A stretch of DNA of 18,198 nucleotides from Spirochaetaceae bacterium (GTDB lineage: Bacteria; Spirochaetota; Spirochaetia; DSM-27196; SLST01): positions 1 through 18,198 of the forward strand of contig SKVA01000285.1 of assembly GCA_007129695.1 (NCBI GenBank), read 5' to 3'. The notes beneath the pieces were generated by a model. That model did not search any database. It was not told where the DNA came from and worked only from the letters and a program-made list of their open reading frames with translations. A program made the position numbers and the translations under genes. This document shows, in pieces, positions 7,457 to 15,140 of this stretch. How positions within the stretch are numbered: position 1 is the stretch's first letter; the number at the start of each line of letters is the position of its first letter.

Positions 7457-8341
7457 ATGATGGACACTGTGCAGTTCGAAAAGAAGCCGTTCTCCGTTGG
7501 GAACGCGCTGAAGGGCCTGTTCATCGGGATGGCGAACATCATCCCGGGTGTGAGCGGCGGGACAATCGCGGTCATCACCGGGATCTACGACGAGATGGTC
7601 GACGCGTTCGGCAACTTCTTCAAGAGCGACGGCGGTTGGCGTCGCAACCTCTTCTTCCTGACGCCGGTGATTATCGGCGTACTCCTGGGCAACGTCGCGC
7701 TGGCGCGGTTGATCGGCTACCTGCTGGAGACCGCCCCGGGCCCGACCACCTTCGGGTTCATCGGCCTGATCCTGGGTAGCACGCCGTACCTGGTCAAGCG
7801 CGCGGGTATGCGCGAGCTGAAGGTCCGCCATGCGCTGCTGTTCGCCGCCGGGCTTGCCGTCGTGCTGTGGATGGGGCTCGCGTCGCGCCCGGAGGCATCT
7901 CCTCCGATAACTGAGGTCGACCTGGCGACCGCCGCGCTCGTGTTCGGCGCGGCGTTCGTCGGTAGCGTCGCGATGATCATTCCGGGGGTGAGCGGGAGCT
8001 TCCTGCTGTTGCTGATCGGCATGTACAGCACGCTGCAGAACGCGTTCAGTACGCTCAATATCCCGATCGTGGTTCTCTTCGTTGCAGGAACACTGACCGG
8101 TGTCGTGATCGTTTCAAAGGGAATCGCCGCGCTGCTACGGAGCTACCACGGCAGCACGTACGCGGTCGTGATCGGACTCGTGATCGGCAGCGCGATCGCT
8201 CTTTTCCCCGGGTTTGCAGCCGGAGCGATGATTCTGGGCGACATTGGCGCGTTTGCGGTCGGAGCCGCGCTCAGCCTCTTCCTGGGCGCCGGAATGAAGG
8301 AGAAGATCCTGGGCGCGCGCGTCGTCGAGAGCGCCCAGTGA
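7457..8341 (+). CDS. popT: DUF368/PopT-family undecaprenyl phosphate transporter
   Basis: This 294-residue polytopic membrane protein carries the DUF368 signature near the N-terminus: GMANIIPGVSGGTIAVITG, about residues 24-42. A second copy of the IIPGVSG element lies about 175-181, marking the internal repeat of the family. DUF368 proteins were recently shown (as PopT) to return undecaprenyl phosphate, the lipid carrier for peptidoglycan and surface polysaccharides, across the inner membrane. The transport role is therefore from family knowledge. The start is ATG 7457 or the adjacent ATG 7460; AGGAGG at 7447-7452 serves either. An open frame continues upstream into the preceding gene but has no ribosome binding site there. 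It is the last gene of the cluster; a hairpin follows within 30 bases. Confidence 0.85.
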   Translation: MMDTVQFEKKPFSVGNALKGLFIGMANIIPGVSGGTIAVITGIYDEMVDAFGNFFKSDGGWRRNLFFLTPVIIGVLLGNVALARLIGYLLETAPGPTTFGFIGLILGSTPYLVKRAGMRELKVRHALLFAAGLAVVLWMGLASRPEASPPITEVDLATAALVFGAAFVGSVAMIIPGVSGSFLLLLIGMYSTLQNAFSTLNIPIVVLFVAGTLTGVVIVSKGIAALLRSYHGSTYAVVIGLVIGSAIALFPGFAAGAMILGDIGAFAVGAALSLFLGAGMKEKILGARVVESAQ

Positions 8342-8368
8342 GCCGTCGCCGGGTACCGGTTTCCAACG

Positions 8369-8389
8369 CTCAGGCGCCGTAGGCCTGAG
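8369..8389. terminator. Probable bidirectional transcription terminator
   Basis: CTCAGGC (8369-8375) and GCCTGAG (8383-8389) form a perfect seven-base-pair GC-rich stem around a seven-base loop. It lies in the 58-base gap between two convergent genes, popT ending at 8341 and ptb ending at 8400, where a shared terminator is expected. There is no clear U-tract on either side, so intrinsic termination is plausible but not certain. Confidence 0.5.
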
Positions 8390-8399
8390 GTACAGAGCC

Positions 8400-9344
8400 T
8401 TACTGTGAGACCGCGATCGCGAGCCGGACCGATGCGAACTTGGTCGCTTCCGAGTCGGCTCGCGACGTGAGTACGACCGGAATCCGCGCACCGACGACGA
8501 TCCCTGACACCGCCGCTGCGGCTAGGAAACTGAGACTCTTGTAGACCGCATTCCCCGCGTCCAGATTCGGCATCAGGAGGAGGTCGGCGTCGCCGGCCAC
8601 GTCGCCGTCGATCTTCTTGATTCGCGCCGCGTCGCGGCTGACCGCGACGTCGAGCCCGAACGGTCCGTCGATCAGGATGCCGAGCGAGCCGTCGGCGTTC
8701 ACCCGGCGAACTACTTCAGCGGCGTCAACGGTCGACCGAACCTTCTCCGTGACGCGCTCCACAGGCGCGATGCATGCAACCTTCGGCTTCCTTAGTCCGA
8801 TCGCCGCCGCGACCGGCATTGCGTTCGCAATCAGCGCGAGCTTCTGCTCGACGTCAGGAGCGATCGTGATCGCCGCGTCGGTCAGCATCAGCAGTTTGTG
8901 GTATCCGGGAACGTCGAAGAGCGACACGTGGCTGATCAGCCCACCGTTGTCCAGCAGCCCGTGGTCGCGCGACAAGATCGCGCGGATGAAGTCCGATGTC
9001 TGCACCTGGCCCTTCATGATCACGTCTGCATCACCGGCGGCTGCGATTCGTGCAGCGGCTGCCGACGCGTCTTCGCGGCTCGCGATCTTCTCGAAGTCAC
9101 ACGCCGACAGGTCGACGCCGGCCCGGTCGGCCAGTTCGTGCGTCTGATCGACGCGCCCGACCAGGATGAACCGGGCTATCCCGAGCGCGAGCGTGCTGCC
9201 GATACAGCCGATGATCTCATCGCTATCCGCACCCGCAACGACGACTGTGGGAGGTCGTCGCACCGACGACGCCACGGGTCCTATCGGCGATCCGCAGGAC
9301 AGCCGGCTCTGGAGGACCGCCTCAAGCCGTGGACCGATACTCAT
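8400..9344 (-). CDS. ptb: Phosphate butyryltransferase (branched-chain acyl-CoA phosphotransferase)
   Basis: This 314-residue cytoplasmic enzyme belongs to the phosphate acetyl/butyryltransferase family. It shows the Ptb landmarks in order: a substrate-binding segment VIMKGQVQTSDF (about 108-119), LISHVSLFDVPGYHKLLMLTDAAITIAPD (about 135-163), and the C-terminal MPNLDAGNAVYKSL. It converts acyl-CoA plus phosphate to acyl-phosphate plus CoA. Butyryl and branched-chain acyl-CoA are the usual substrates; an acetyl-specific Pta is less likely because butyrate kinase precedes it. Its ATG overlaps the kinase stop codon as ATGA, and AAGGAG lies six bases upstream within the kinase gene, so it is translationally coupled. 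It is the last gene of the operon. Confidence 0.88.
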   Translation of the reverse strand: MSIGPRLEAVLQSRLSCGSPIGPVASSVRRPPTVVVAGADSDEIIGCIGSTLALGIARFILVGRVDQTHELADRAGVDLSACDFEKIASREDASAAAARIAAAGDADVIMKGQVQTSDFIRAILSRDHGLLDNGGLISHVSLFDVPGYHKLLMLTDAAITIAPDVEQKLALIANAMPVAAAIGLRKPKVACIAPVERVTEKVRSTVDAAEVVRRVNADGSLGILIDGPFGLDVAVSRDAARIKKIDGDVAGDADLLLMPNLDAGNAVYKSLSFLAAAAVSGIVVGARIPVVLTSRADSEATKFASVRLAIAVSQ

Positions 9345-10414
9345 CTGTACTCCTTCGGCTCTTCGATGCCCGTCAAGACTCGAATCGCCGCGCGAGCAAG
9401 GCTCAGCATTTCGCGCTCGCCGGGAACCACCCGGATCGGTGCCAGGAACCCGATGCGGTCCGTGATCGCGGCGACAAGCACGTCGTCGTGTGCCATCCCG
9501 CCGGTCAACACGATCAGGTCGACGCGTCCGCGGAGCGTCGCGCCGTGGCGCGCTATCTCCTGACTGATCTGGTACGCCATCGCATCGATGACTGCCGCGG
9601 CGTTTGTGTCGCCCGCCGCGACCCGCTCGCGCAGCTCGACCAGGCTGTTCGTCCCGCAGTACGCAATCAGACCGCCGCCACCTGTCAGCATCCGACGGAG
9701 CGCCCGCTCGTCGTGGTCGCCCGACAGCGCGAGCGACAGGAGCTGTCCAGCGGGTAGCGATCCCGTACGTTCCGGGGAGAAGGGACCGTCGCCGTCGAGC
9801 GCATTGTTGACGTCCACGACACGGCCGTTGCGATGCGCGCCGATCGATACGCCGCCACCCATATGCGCTACGATCAGACCCGCTTCTTCGTAGCGCAACC
9901 CCGCGGACGCGGCGGCTTCGCGGGCGGCCGACTTCTGGTTGAGCGCGTGGAAGATGCTGCGCCGCGAGATCTGTGGCAGACCGGAGTAGCGGGCGACATC
10001 ATCGAGCTCGTCGACAACCACCGGGTCGGCGATGAACGCATCGCAGCCCGATTCGGCGGCGAGCTCGTCGGCAAGCAGCGCTCCCAGGTTCGACGCGTGC
10101 TCTCCGTACGCGCCCGATCGCAGATCGCGCTTCATCGCGTCGTTGACCCGGTACACTCCGCTATCTACCGGCTTGAGCAATCCGCCGCGCCCGACGACCG
10201 CGTCGAAGCGGGCATCGCTGTGCGCAGAAGCCTGCAGGAACGACCGGATCGCCCGCAGGCGCATCGGATGCTGTGCGGCGATGCTGGGGTACGCGGAAAG
10301 ATCGGCGGCGTCGTGCGCGATGGCGGATGCATCGACCTCACGCTCGTTCTCGAACAGCGACACCTTGGTCGAAGTCGAGCCGGGGTTGAGGACCAGGATG
10401 CGTCGCGCGGTCAT
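9341..10414 (-). CDS. buk: Butyrate (branched-chain fatty acid) kinase
   Basis: This 357-residue protein is an ASKHA-fold acid kinase of normal Buk length. The phosphate-1 motif is NPGSTSTK (residues 10-17), the adenosine-side loop is HMGGGVSIG in mid-protein, and LTGGMAHD follows near the C-terminus. The segment DPVVVDELDDVARYSG is typical of butyrate kinases rather than acetate kinases. It transfers phosphate from acyl-phosphate to ADP, giving ATP and a short-chain acid (butyrate, isobutyrate, isovalerate or 2-methylbutyrate). It overlaps both neighbours by four bases (ATGA), the oxidoreductase beta-gamma gene upstream and ptb downstream. This places the ATP-yielding step directly after acyl-CoA formation. 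The Shine-Dalgarno for its ATG is weak, in keeping with coupling to the upstream gene. Confidence 0.9.
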   Translation of the reverse strand: MTARRILVLNPGSTSTKVSLFENEREVDASAIAHDAADLSAYPSIAAQHPMRLRAIRSFLQASAHSDARFDAVVGRGGLLKPVDSGVYRVNDAMKRDLRSGAYGEHASNLGALLADELAAESGCDAFIADPVVVDELDDVARYSGLPQISRRSIFHALNQKSAAREAAASAGLRYEEAGLIVAHMGGGVSIGAHRNGRVVDVNNALDGDGPFSPERTGSLPAGQLLSLALSGDHDERALRRMLTGGGGLIAYCGTNSLVELRERVAAGDTNAAAVIDAMAYQISQEIARHGATLRGRVDLIVLTGGMAHDDVLVAAITDRIGFLAPIRVVPGEREMLSLARAAIRVLTGIEEPKEYR

Positions 10415-11871
10415 CGAATCGGCTGGGGTGCGGTGGATGGCGCGGCGACCGGGTGTTCGGCGACGAACGCGACCGCGGCGTCGACCATCTGCAGGTTCAG
10501 GTCGACAAGATCCTTCTTCTTCAGCGCGTGCGGGATGACCCGCCGGAGGATATCGATTGCCGGGAACCCTGCGATCGCCGCGTACGCGGCAAGGAGCACC
10601 ACGTTCGCAGCACCCTGGAACCCGATATCCTGCGCGATCTTCGACGCCGGAATCATACAGTACCGTATGTCGCCCCGCGCCGGCCCGCGATCGATCAGCG
10701 ACGAGTTTGCGACGATCAGCCCGCCGGGTACGACCGAACCCTCGAATGCGTCGATGCTTGGCCCGTTCAGCGCGATCAGCGTCGTCGGCTCGTCTACGAG
10801 CGGCGAACCGATCGATTCCTCACTGACGATCACGCTCGCGTTCGCCGTTCCGCCTCGCATCTCTGGTCCGTACGACGGGAGCCACGTTGCGTGCAGACCT
10901 TCGGATATCGCGCAGTTCGCCAGCAGGATGCCGGCCGACAGCACGCCCTGACCGCCAAAGCCGGCGATCTTCACCCGCTGTTCCGGGAGTCCTGTCACGC
11001 GGTCGATCGTTTCGATCTCGCTCTGCGATCCGAGTAGCTTCACGAGCTCGTCGTCGGGAATCGGTCTCGACGGTTCGCGCGTAGCCCGCGCGGTCGCAAC
11101 GGCACCCGGCGTGCCGGTGTCACGAAACGACTTGACCGGAAAAGCCGGTTCCAGGTTTTCGATGAGCCATTTGCGCGCGTCCATCGGCGTCAGCTTCCAG
11201 TTGATCGGGCACGGAGAGAGAATCTCGACGAAGCTGAACCCGACGCCGTCGATCTGATTCTTGAGCGCCTTACGCACCGCCCGTCGCGCCTTCAGAACCC
11301 GGTTGCCGTCGCCGAGCGACACGCGTTCGACGTACACTGGTGCGGACAACGCCGATATCAGTTCGCACATCCCGATCGGGTTGCCGTCGATCGCGGCGGA
11401 ACGTCCCGTCGGTGTGGTCAGCGTGTGCTGACCGATCAGCGTCGTTGGTGCCATCTGACCGCCGGTCATCCCGTAGATCGCGTTGTTGACGAAGAAAACG
11501 GTGATGTTCTCACCCCTGTTTGCCGCGTGGATGATCTCCGCGGTGCCGATGCCGGCCAGATCGCCGTCGCCCTGGTAGCTGATGATCACCGCGTCGTCGT
11601 GGACGCGGCGCATCCCGGTCGCTACCGCCGGAGCACGTCCGTGCGCGCACTGGATATTGCCGGTATCGAAGTAGTAGTACGCGAACACGCTGCATCCGAC
11701 CGGACTGCAGAAGATCGTGCGATCGCGGACGCCGAACTCGTCGATCGCCTCGGCGATCATCTTGTGCACCGTGCCGTGGCCACACCCCGGGCAGTAGTGC
11801 GTCGTCTGCTGACCCGCTCCCTTTCGCTCGAAGGTGTCGTAGAATGCATCCGGCTTCTTGTGCTTGATCAT
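10411..11871 (-). CDS. 2-oxoacid:ferredoxin oxidoreductase, fused beta and gamma subunits
   Basis: This 486-residue protein joins two subunits that are usually separate. Residues 1 to about 255 are the TPP-binding beta subunit: CPGC at 27-30 (iron-sulfur ligands), GDGDLAGIG at 101-109 with NNAIYGMTGGQ at 129-139 (TPP and Mg2+ binding), and SPCPINW near 219-225. After a linker, residues about 299-475 are the gamma subunit, with GFGGQGV at 304-310 and SYGPEMRGG at 333-341. Together with the alpha and ferredoxin subunits it oxidises a 2-oxoacid and CoA to acyl-CoA, CO2 and reduced ferredoxin. The kinase and transferase downstream favour branched-chain 2-oxoacids (VOR type), but 2-oxoglutarate (KOR) cannot be excluded. 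ATG 11871 overlaps the alpha stop (ATGA), with AGGA seven bases upstream. Confidence 0.9.
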   Translation of the reverse strand: MIKHKKPDAFYDTFERKGAGQQTTHYCPGCGHGTVHKMIAEAIDEFGVRDRTIFCSPVGCSVFAYYYFDTGNIQCAHGRAPAVATGMRRVHDDAVIISYQGDGDLAGIGTAEIIHAANRGENITVFFVNNAIYGMTGGQMAPTTLIGQHTLTTPTGRSAAIDGNPIGMCELISALSAPVYVERVSLGDGNRVLKARRAVRKALKNQIDGVGFSFVEILSPCPINWKLTPMDARKWLIENLEPAFPVKSFRDTGTPGAVATARATREPSRPIPDDELVKLLGSQSEIETIDRVTGLPEQRVKIAGFGGQGVLSAGILLANCAISEGLHATWLPSYGPEMRGGTANASVIVSEESIGSPLVDEPTTLIALNGPSIDAFEGSVVPGGLIVANSSLIDRGPARGDIRYCMIPASKIAQDIGFQGAANVVLLAAYAAIAGFPAIDILRRVIPHALKKKDLVDLNLQMVDAAVAFVAEHPVAAPSTAPQPIR

Positions 11872-12920
11872 CGCTGTCCTGCCTTTTGTGCCGCCATATC
11901 CAGTACCTGTTCGGCCGTCGGTACCTGCCCGCCGAGCCAGTTCAGTCTGTGGACCCTGAGCGACGGTGCCGCGAGCTGGACGTCGTCGGCCATCATCCCG
12001 TCGTTGAGCTCGACGACCGCAATCTCGCGGACGGGCCCCTGTTCGACAAGCTCTGCGATCCGTGTGCGCGGGAACGGAAAGAGCGTCCTGGGCCGCAGTA
12101 GTCCCGCGCGAACGCCGCGCGCGCGCAGCCGCTGAACCGCCGTGAGGCAGATCCGCGCGGTGATCCCGAACGCTACGAAGAGCGTCTCGGCGTCGTCGGT
12201 GAACACCTCTTCCCAATCGGTTATCTCGGCTTCCATCTGGTCGTACTTGGCCTTCAGCTTCCAGTTGTGCGCGGCCTGATCGGCGGTGCTCATGTGGATC
12301 GACGTGATCAGGTTGTCGCGCGTTTCCGGCGTAGCACCGAGCGCCCACGGCTTGGTCGGCGCGTGATGCACGCTGTCTGGGATCTCCACCGGCTCCATCA
12401 TCTGCCCGATGTACGCGTCAGAAAGGATGAACACGGTCACGCGGTAGCGGTCGGCGATGTCGAACGCACGCGCGGTCATGTCGCACATCTCCTGAGCCGA
12501 GTTTGGCGCGTAGACCGCGTTGTGGTAGTTGCCGTGCCCCCCCCCCTTGACGACCATGTTGTAGTCGCTCTGCTCGGGCCAGATATTACCCAGACCGGGC
12601 CCGGCGCGCTGGACGTCGACGATCACGCAGGGAAGTTCGGCACCGGCTATGTAGGAGAGCCCTTCGGCCATCAGGCTCACTCCGGGTCCACTGCTCGCGG
12701 TCATCGTCCGCGCTCCCGCGCCTGCCGCACCGTAGATCATGTTGATCGCTGCGACCTCACTCTCTGCCTGCAGAAAGTGGCGCCCCGTTCGCGGAAAGAA
12801 GTCGGCGGCGGCGTGCGCGATCTCACTCGCCGGGGTGATCGGGTAGCCGAAGAAGTGCGTCGCGCCCCCGACGAGCGCGCCGTGCACGACCGCTTCGTTG
12901 CCCTTCATCAGCTGCTTCAT
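11868..12920 (-). CDS. 2-oxoacid:ferredoxin oxidoreductase, alpha subunit
   Basis: This 350-residue protein matches the alpha subunit of KorA/VorA-type oxidoreductases. It has the N-terminal pyrimidine-binding domain starting MKGNEAVVHGALVGG, with FGYPITPASE at 24-33 and ASSGPGVSLMAEG at 75-87. The conserved KGGGHG follows at 125-130, and then the C-terminal transketolase-like domain. It pairs with the beta subunit to form the TPP active site. The start at 12920 overlaps the ferredoxin-subunit stop as TGATG, and GGGAGG lies about eight bases upstream. The triple glycine at 126-128 is encoded by a run of ten G on the coding strand, described separately. An open frame extends upstream of 12920 but is a shadow of the ferredoxin gene. 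Confidence 0.9.
   Translation of the reverse strand: MKQLMKGNEAVVHGALVGGATHFFGYPITPASEIAHAAADFFPRTGRHFLQAESEVAAINMIYGAAGAGARTMTASSGPGVSLMAEGLSYIAGAELPCVIVDVQRAGPGLGNIWPEQSDYNMVVKGGGHGNYHNAVYAPNSAQEMCDMTARAFDIADRYRVTVFILSDAYIGQMMEPVEIPDSVHHAPTKPWALGATPETRDNLITSIHMSTADQAAHNWKLKAKYDQMEAEITDWEEVFTDDAETLFVAFGITARICLTAVQRLRARGVRAGLLRPRTLFPFPRTRIAELVEQGPVREIAVVELNDGMMADDVQLAAPSLRVHRLNWLGGQVPTAEQVLDMAAQKAGQR
12537..12546. repeat. Ten-base homopolymer (C on +, G on the coding strand) inside the alpha-subunit gene
   Basis: Positions 12537-12546 are ten consecutive C; on the coding strand they read as ten G spanning the end of AAG (K125) and three GGG glycine codons. The encoded KGGGHG is conserved in the family, so the reading frame as given is correct. 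I noticed no other homopolymer of this length in the window. Confidence 0.95.
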
Positions 12921-13180
12921 CAGACATCCTCCCGATCGGCCGGTTCGTTGCGGTAGACGGTGATCGCGCCGGGTTCGGGACACGAGTAGAAACAGAGTCC
13001 GCACGCGGTGCACGTCTCTTTCTCGAATCGGGCGTACTGGTACCCGAGCTGGTTCATCTTCGAACCGATCACCAGGCAGTGCTTCGGGCACGTCTCTACG
13101 CACACCTTGCATCCTTTACAGAGACACGAGTCGATTCTTACGAAATTCCGCACGTTGGTGTTGCTTGGAGCACTTGCCAT
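12920..13180 (-). CDS. 2-oxoacid:ferredoxin oxidoreductase, ferredoxin-like (delta) subunit
   Basis: This 86-residue protein carries two [4Fe-4S] motifs. The first has Cys at 21, 24, 27 and 31 followed by proline, and the second has Cys at 57, 60, 63 and 67 followed by proline; an extra Cys lies at 19. It is the small electron-transfer subunit that takes electrons from TPP in the catalytic subunits to soluble ferredoxin. I chose ATG 13180 because GGAGG (13185-13189) lies four bases upstream. ATG 13195 would add five residues and overlap the previous stop codon as ATGA, but lacks a good ribosome binding site; either is possible. It precedes the alpha subunit, overlapping by one base. Confidence 0.88.
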   Translation of the reverse strand: MASAPSNTNVRNFVRIDSCLCKGCKVCVETCPKHCLVIGSKMNQLGYQYARFEKETCTACGLCFYSCPEPGAITVYRNEPADREDV

Positions 13181-13191
13181 GGATCCTCCGG

Positions 13192-13728
13192 TCATATTCC
13201 CTGAAACGCTTCGTCGTCGCCGTACCCGAAGAAGTTGATCTCGCTCACGAGTGCCGTTACGGCCGGCGACGCGCCCCCGACAACAATCATGTGGTCGGGG
13301 CACCCGAGTCGGTTGCACGCCGAGATGAAGTCCCCGGGTCGCGGTAGCAGCAGTTTGATACGGTGCTCCGAATCGCATCCGGCCGCGCCGCACTGCCCGT
13401 GTACGACGAGCGAAACGCCGCAGGTCGGGCACACCGCGTCGGCGTACATCGTAGCGTGCGCCTCATCGGTCAGAAAGTCGAATAGCTTCGCGTGACTACC
13501 CCAGAACGCGTCGATGTAGATCCTGTTGTGCCGATCGCCTCGATGTATCACGATGCCAATCGACGGTTCATCGTGAATACGAACCGAGTCGGACATCAGA
13601 CTATGCCCGTTCGGGCACCTGAGCTCTTCGACGACCAGGTACTCATTGCCGTGCCGATGCACGAACTTCATCCCGTCGGGCAGGACATCCAGAAACTCTC
13701 TCGGTATCGAACGATGAATCAACTCCAT
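13192..13728 (-). CDS. Cys/His-rich putative metal-binding protein of unknown function, first gene of the oxidoreductase operon
   Basis: This 178-residue protein matches no family I recognise. It has eight cysteine or histidine landmarks in ribbon-like spacing: C38 and H42 (CPNGH), C100 and C103 (CPTCG), C113 and C118, and C138 and C143 (CNRLGC). This suggests one or two bound zinc ions or an iron-sulfur cluster. There is no signal peptide or membrane helix, so it is probably cytoplasmic. It ends just before the ferredoxin gene and has the only promoter-like sequence seen upstream of the operon, so it is co-transcribed. Possible roles are assembly, allosteric control or sensing for the oxidoreductase; none is shown. 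ATG 13728 is preferred because GGAGAGG (13735-13741) precedes it by six bases and the alternative ATG 13746 lies in the -10 box. Confidence 0.75.
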   Translation of the reverse strand: MELIHRSIPREFLDVLPDGMKFVHRHGNEYLVVEELRCPNGHSLMSDSVRIHDEPSIGIVIHRGDRHNRIYIDAFWGSHAKLFDFLTDEAHATMYADAVCPTCGVSLVVHGQCGAAGCDSEHRIKLLLPRPGDFISACNRLGCPDHMIVVGGASPAVTALVSEINFFGYGDDEAFQGI

Positions 13729-13744
13729 AGTCGGCCTCTCCACC

Positions 13745-13772
13745 ATTGTAAACCGGGAATGCCGATTGCGAA
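13745..13772 (-). promoter_or_regulatory. Promoter of the 2-oxoacid oxidoreductase/butyrate kinase operon
   Basis: Reading on the minus strand, TTCGCA (13772-13767, four of six) and TACAAT (13750-13745, five of six) are 16 bases apart. Transcription would begin near 13738, about ten bases before the ATG at 13728. The region is shared with the divergent thioredoxin-CcdA gene, for which I found no convincing promoter. Confidence 0.45.
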
Positions 13773-13796
13773 AGGGTATCCGAGCGAGCGTGAGGC

Positions 13797-15140
13797 ATGG
13801 TACAAACCGTTATGCCTCCTGTTACACGACGACGCTTCCCGGGGGCGGGTCGCGCACACCGCGCGTCGTTCCCGCTGGCGCTGGTTCTGCTGGCTGCTGC
13901 GTTGACCGCGGCGCCCCTGGCGGCCGATGAGAGTCCGACGCTCTACTACTTCTGGCAGGAGGGCTGTCCGCACTGCGCGGCGATGGCCCCGTGGCTCGAC
14001 GTGCTCGCCACCGAGTATCCGGCGCTGCAGATATCGAAGATCGAGGTCGGCCGCACTCCGGAGGGGCTCGATCTGCTGCGCGAGTTGTCGGCGAAGTATG
14101 GGATCGCTCGTTTGGGCGTTCCCGCAGTGTTCCTGGGGCACCGCGCGTGGGTCGGGTTCAACCCGACGGTGACAGCGGGGATTCGCTCCGCGGCGGCCGA
14201 GTGCGTGACCGACGGCTGCATCGACGCGCTGACCGACCCGCTACCCGAGCGACGGCTGATCGACGGCTCGTCCTCCGATCCCGAGGCGGTGACCGGCCCC
14301 GCGGATGTCGAGCGGGACCGGTTCGAGTCGATGCCGCTATACGCGGCGACCGCGCTCATAGCGCTCCTGGACGGGATCAACCCGTGTTCGCTCTGGGTGC
14401 TCACCTTTCTGTTGGGCATGGTCGTCCACACCGGTTCGCGGCGGAAGATGCTCCTGGTCGGCAGCGTCTTTCTGGTCACGACTGCGCTGATCTACGGCAT
14501 GTTCATCGTCGGGGTCGTCCAGGCGATGGCGCTCCTGTCGTTCGTGCCGTGGATCCGGGTCGTCGTCGCTCTGCTCGCGTTCGCGATGGGTGCGGTCAAC
14601 GTGAAGGAGTTCTTCGCGTTCGGTCGCGGACCTTCCCTCACGGTTTCCGACGCGCAGAAGCGACGCTTCGGTGACCGCGTGCGTCGGCTCTTCGCGTCTG
14701 ATCGCTCTCCGCTCGCGCTTGCCGGGGGGACCGCGCTCCTGGCCGCGGGGATCGCGCTGGTGGAGCTCCCGTGCACCGCGGGGTTCCCGGTCATCTGGAG
14801 CGGGCTGGTCGTCGACGCGGGCGTCACGCTCGCGGTGTTCGCCGGATTGCTCGCGCTCTACCTCCTGATCTACCTGATCGACGAAGCGGTCATTGTCGGC
14901 GCGGCGACGATCGCGTTCAGGCGGCTTTCGATGACCGAAACGCGCGGGCGCAGGCTCAAGCTGATCGGTGGCGTCGTGATGATCGCGCTCGGCGGCGCGA
15001 TGCTGATCGCCCCCGCGCTCCTGGAAACGCTCGCGGGCACCGCGATCCTCTTCGGCGGCGCGATCGCGGTCGCCGTCGCGGTGATCGTCGCCGATTCGCG
15101 TCTGAAGCGCCGAACGCCGGCGCGGCGAGCGAAGCGATGA
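13797..15140 (+). CDS. Thioredoxin-CcdA/DsbD-type transmembrane thiol-disulfide exchange fusion protein
   Basis: This 447-residue protein has a signal-like hydrophobic segment (about 25-43). A thioredoxin-fold domain follows, with active site CPHC (57-60) and the cis-proline segment GVPAVFLG (107-114). A six-to-eight helix membrane domain occupies about 180-437. The membrane part carries two separated cysteines in CcdA-like settings: GINPC (C197) and ELPCTAGFP (C326). CcdA/DsbD proteins carry electrons from cytoplasmic thioredoxin across the membrane. Here the likely acceptor is the attached extracytoplasmic thioredoxin domain, an inference from the architecture. C136 and C141 are additional cysteines between the domains. 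A second in-frame ATG lies at 13812; neither start has a clear ribosome binding site. The stop codon overlaps the next gene's ATG (ATGA). Confidence 0.83.
   Translation: MVQTVMPPVTRRRFPGAGRAHRASFPLALVLLAAALTAAPLAADESPTLYYFWQEGCPHCAAMAPWLDVLATEYPALQISKIEVGRTPEGLDLLRELSAKYGIARLGVPAVFLGHRAWVGFNPTVTAGIRSAAAECVTDGCIDALTDPLPERRLIDGSSSDPEAVTGPADVERDRFESMPLYAATALIALLDGINPCSLWVLTFLLGMVVHTGSRRKMLLVGSVFLVTTALIYGMFIVGVVQAMALLSFVPWIRVVVALLAFAMGAVNVKEFFAFGRGPSLTVSDAQKRRFGDRVRRLFASDRSPLALAGGTALLAAGIALVELPCTAGFPVIWSGLVVDAGVTLAVFAGLLALYLLIYLIDEAVIVGAATIAFRRLSMTETRGRRLKLIGGVVMIALGGAMLIAPALLETLAGTAILFGGAIAVAVAVIVADSRLKRRTPARRAKR

Noticed and set aside
11868..13112. N-terminal extensions of the alpha-subunit and beta-gamma frames
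   Set aside because: The extensions are shadows of the preceding genes. The overlapping TGATG and ATGA starts with nearby ribosome binding sites match family N-termini.
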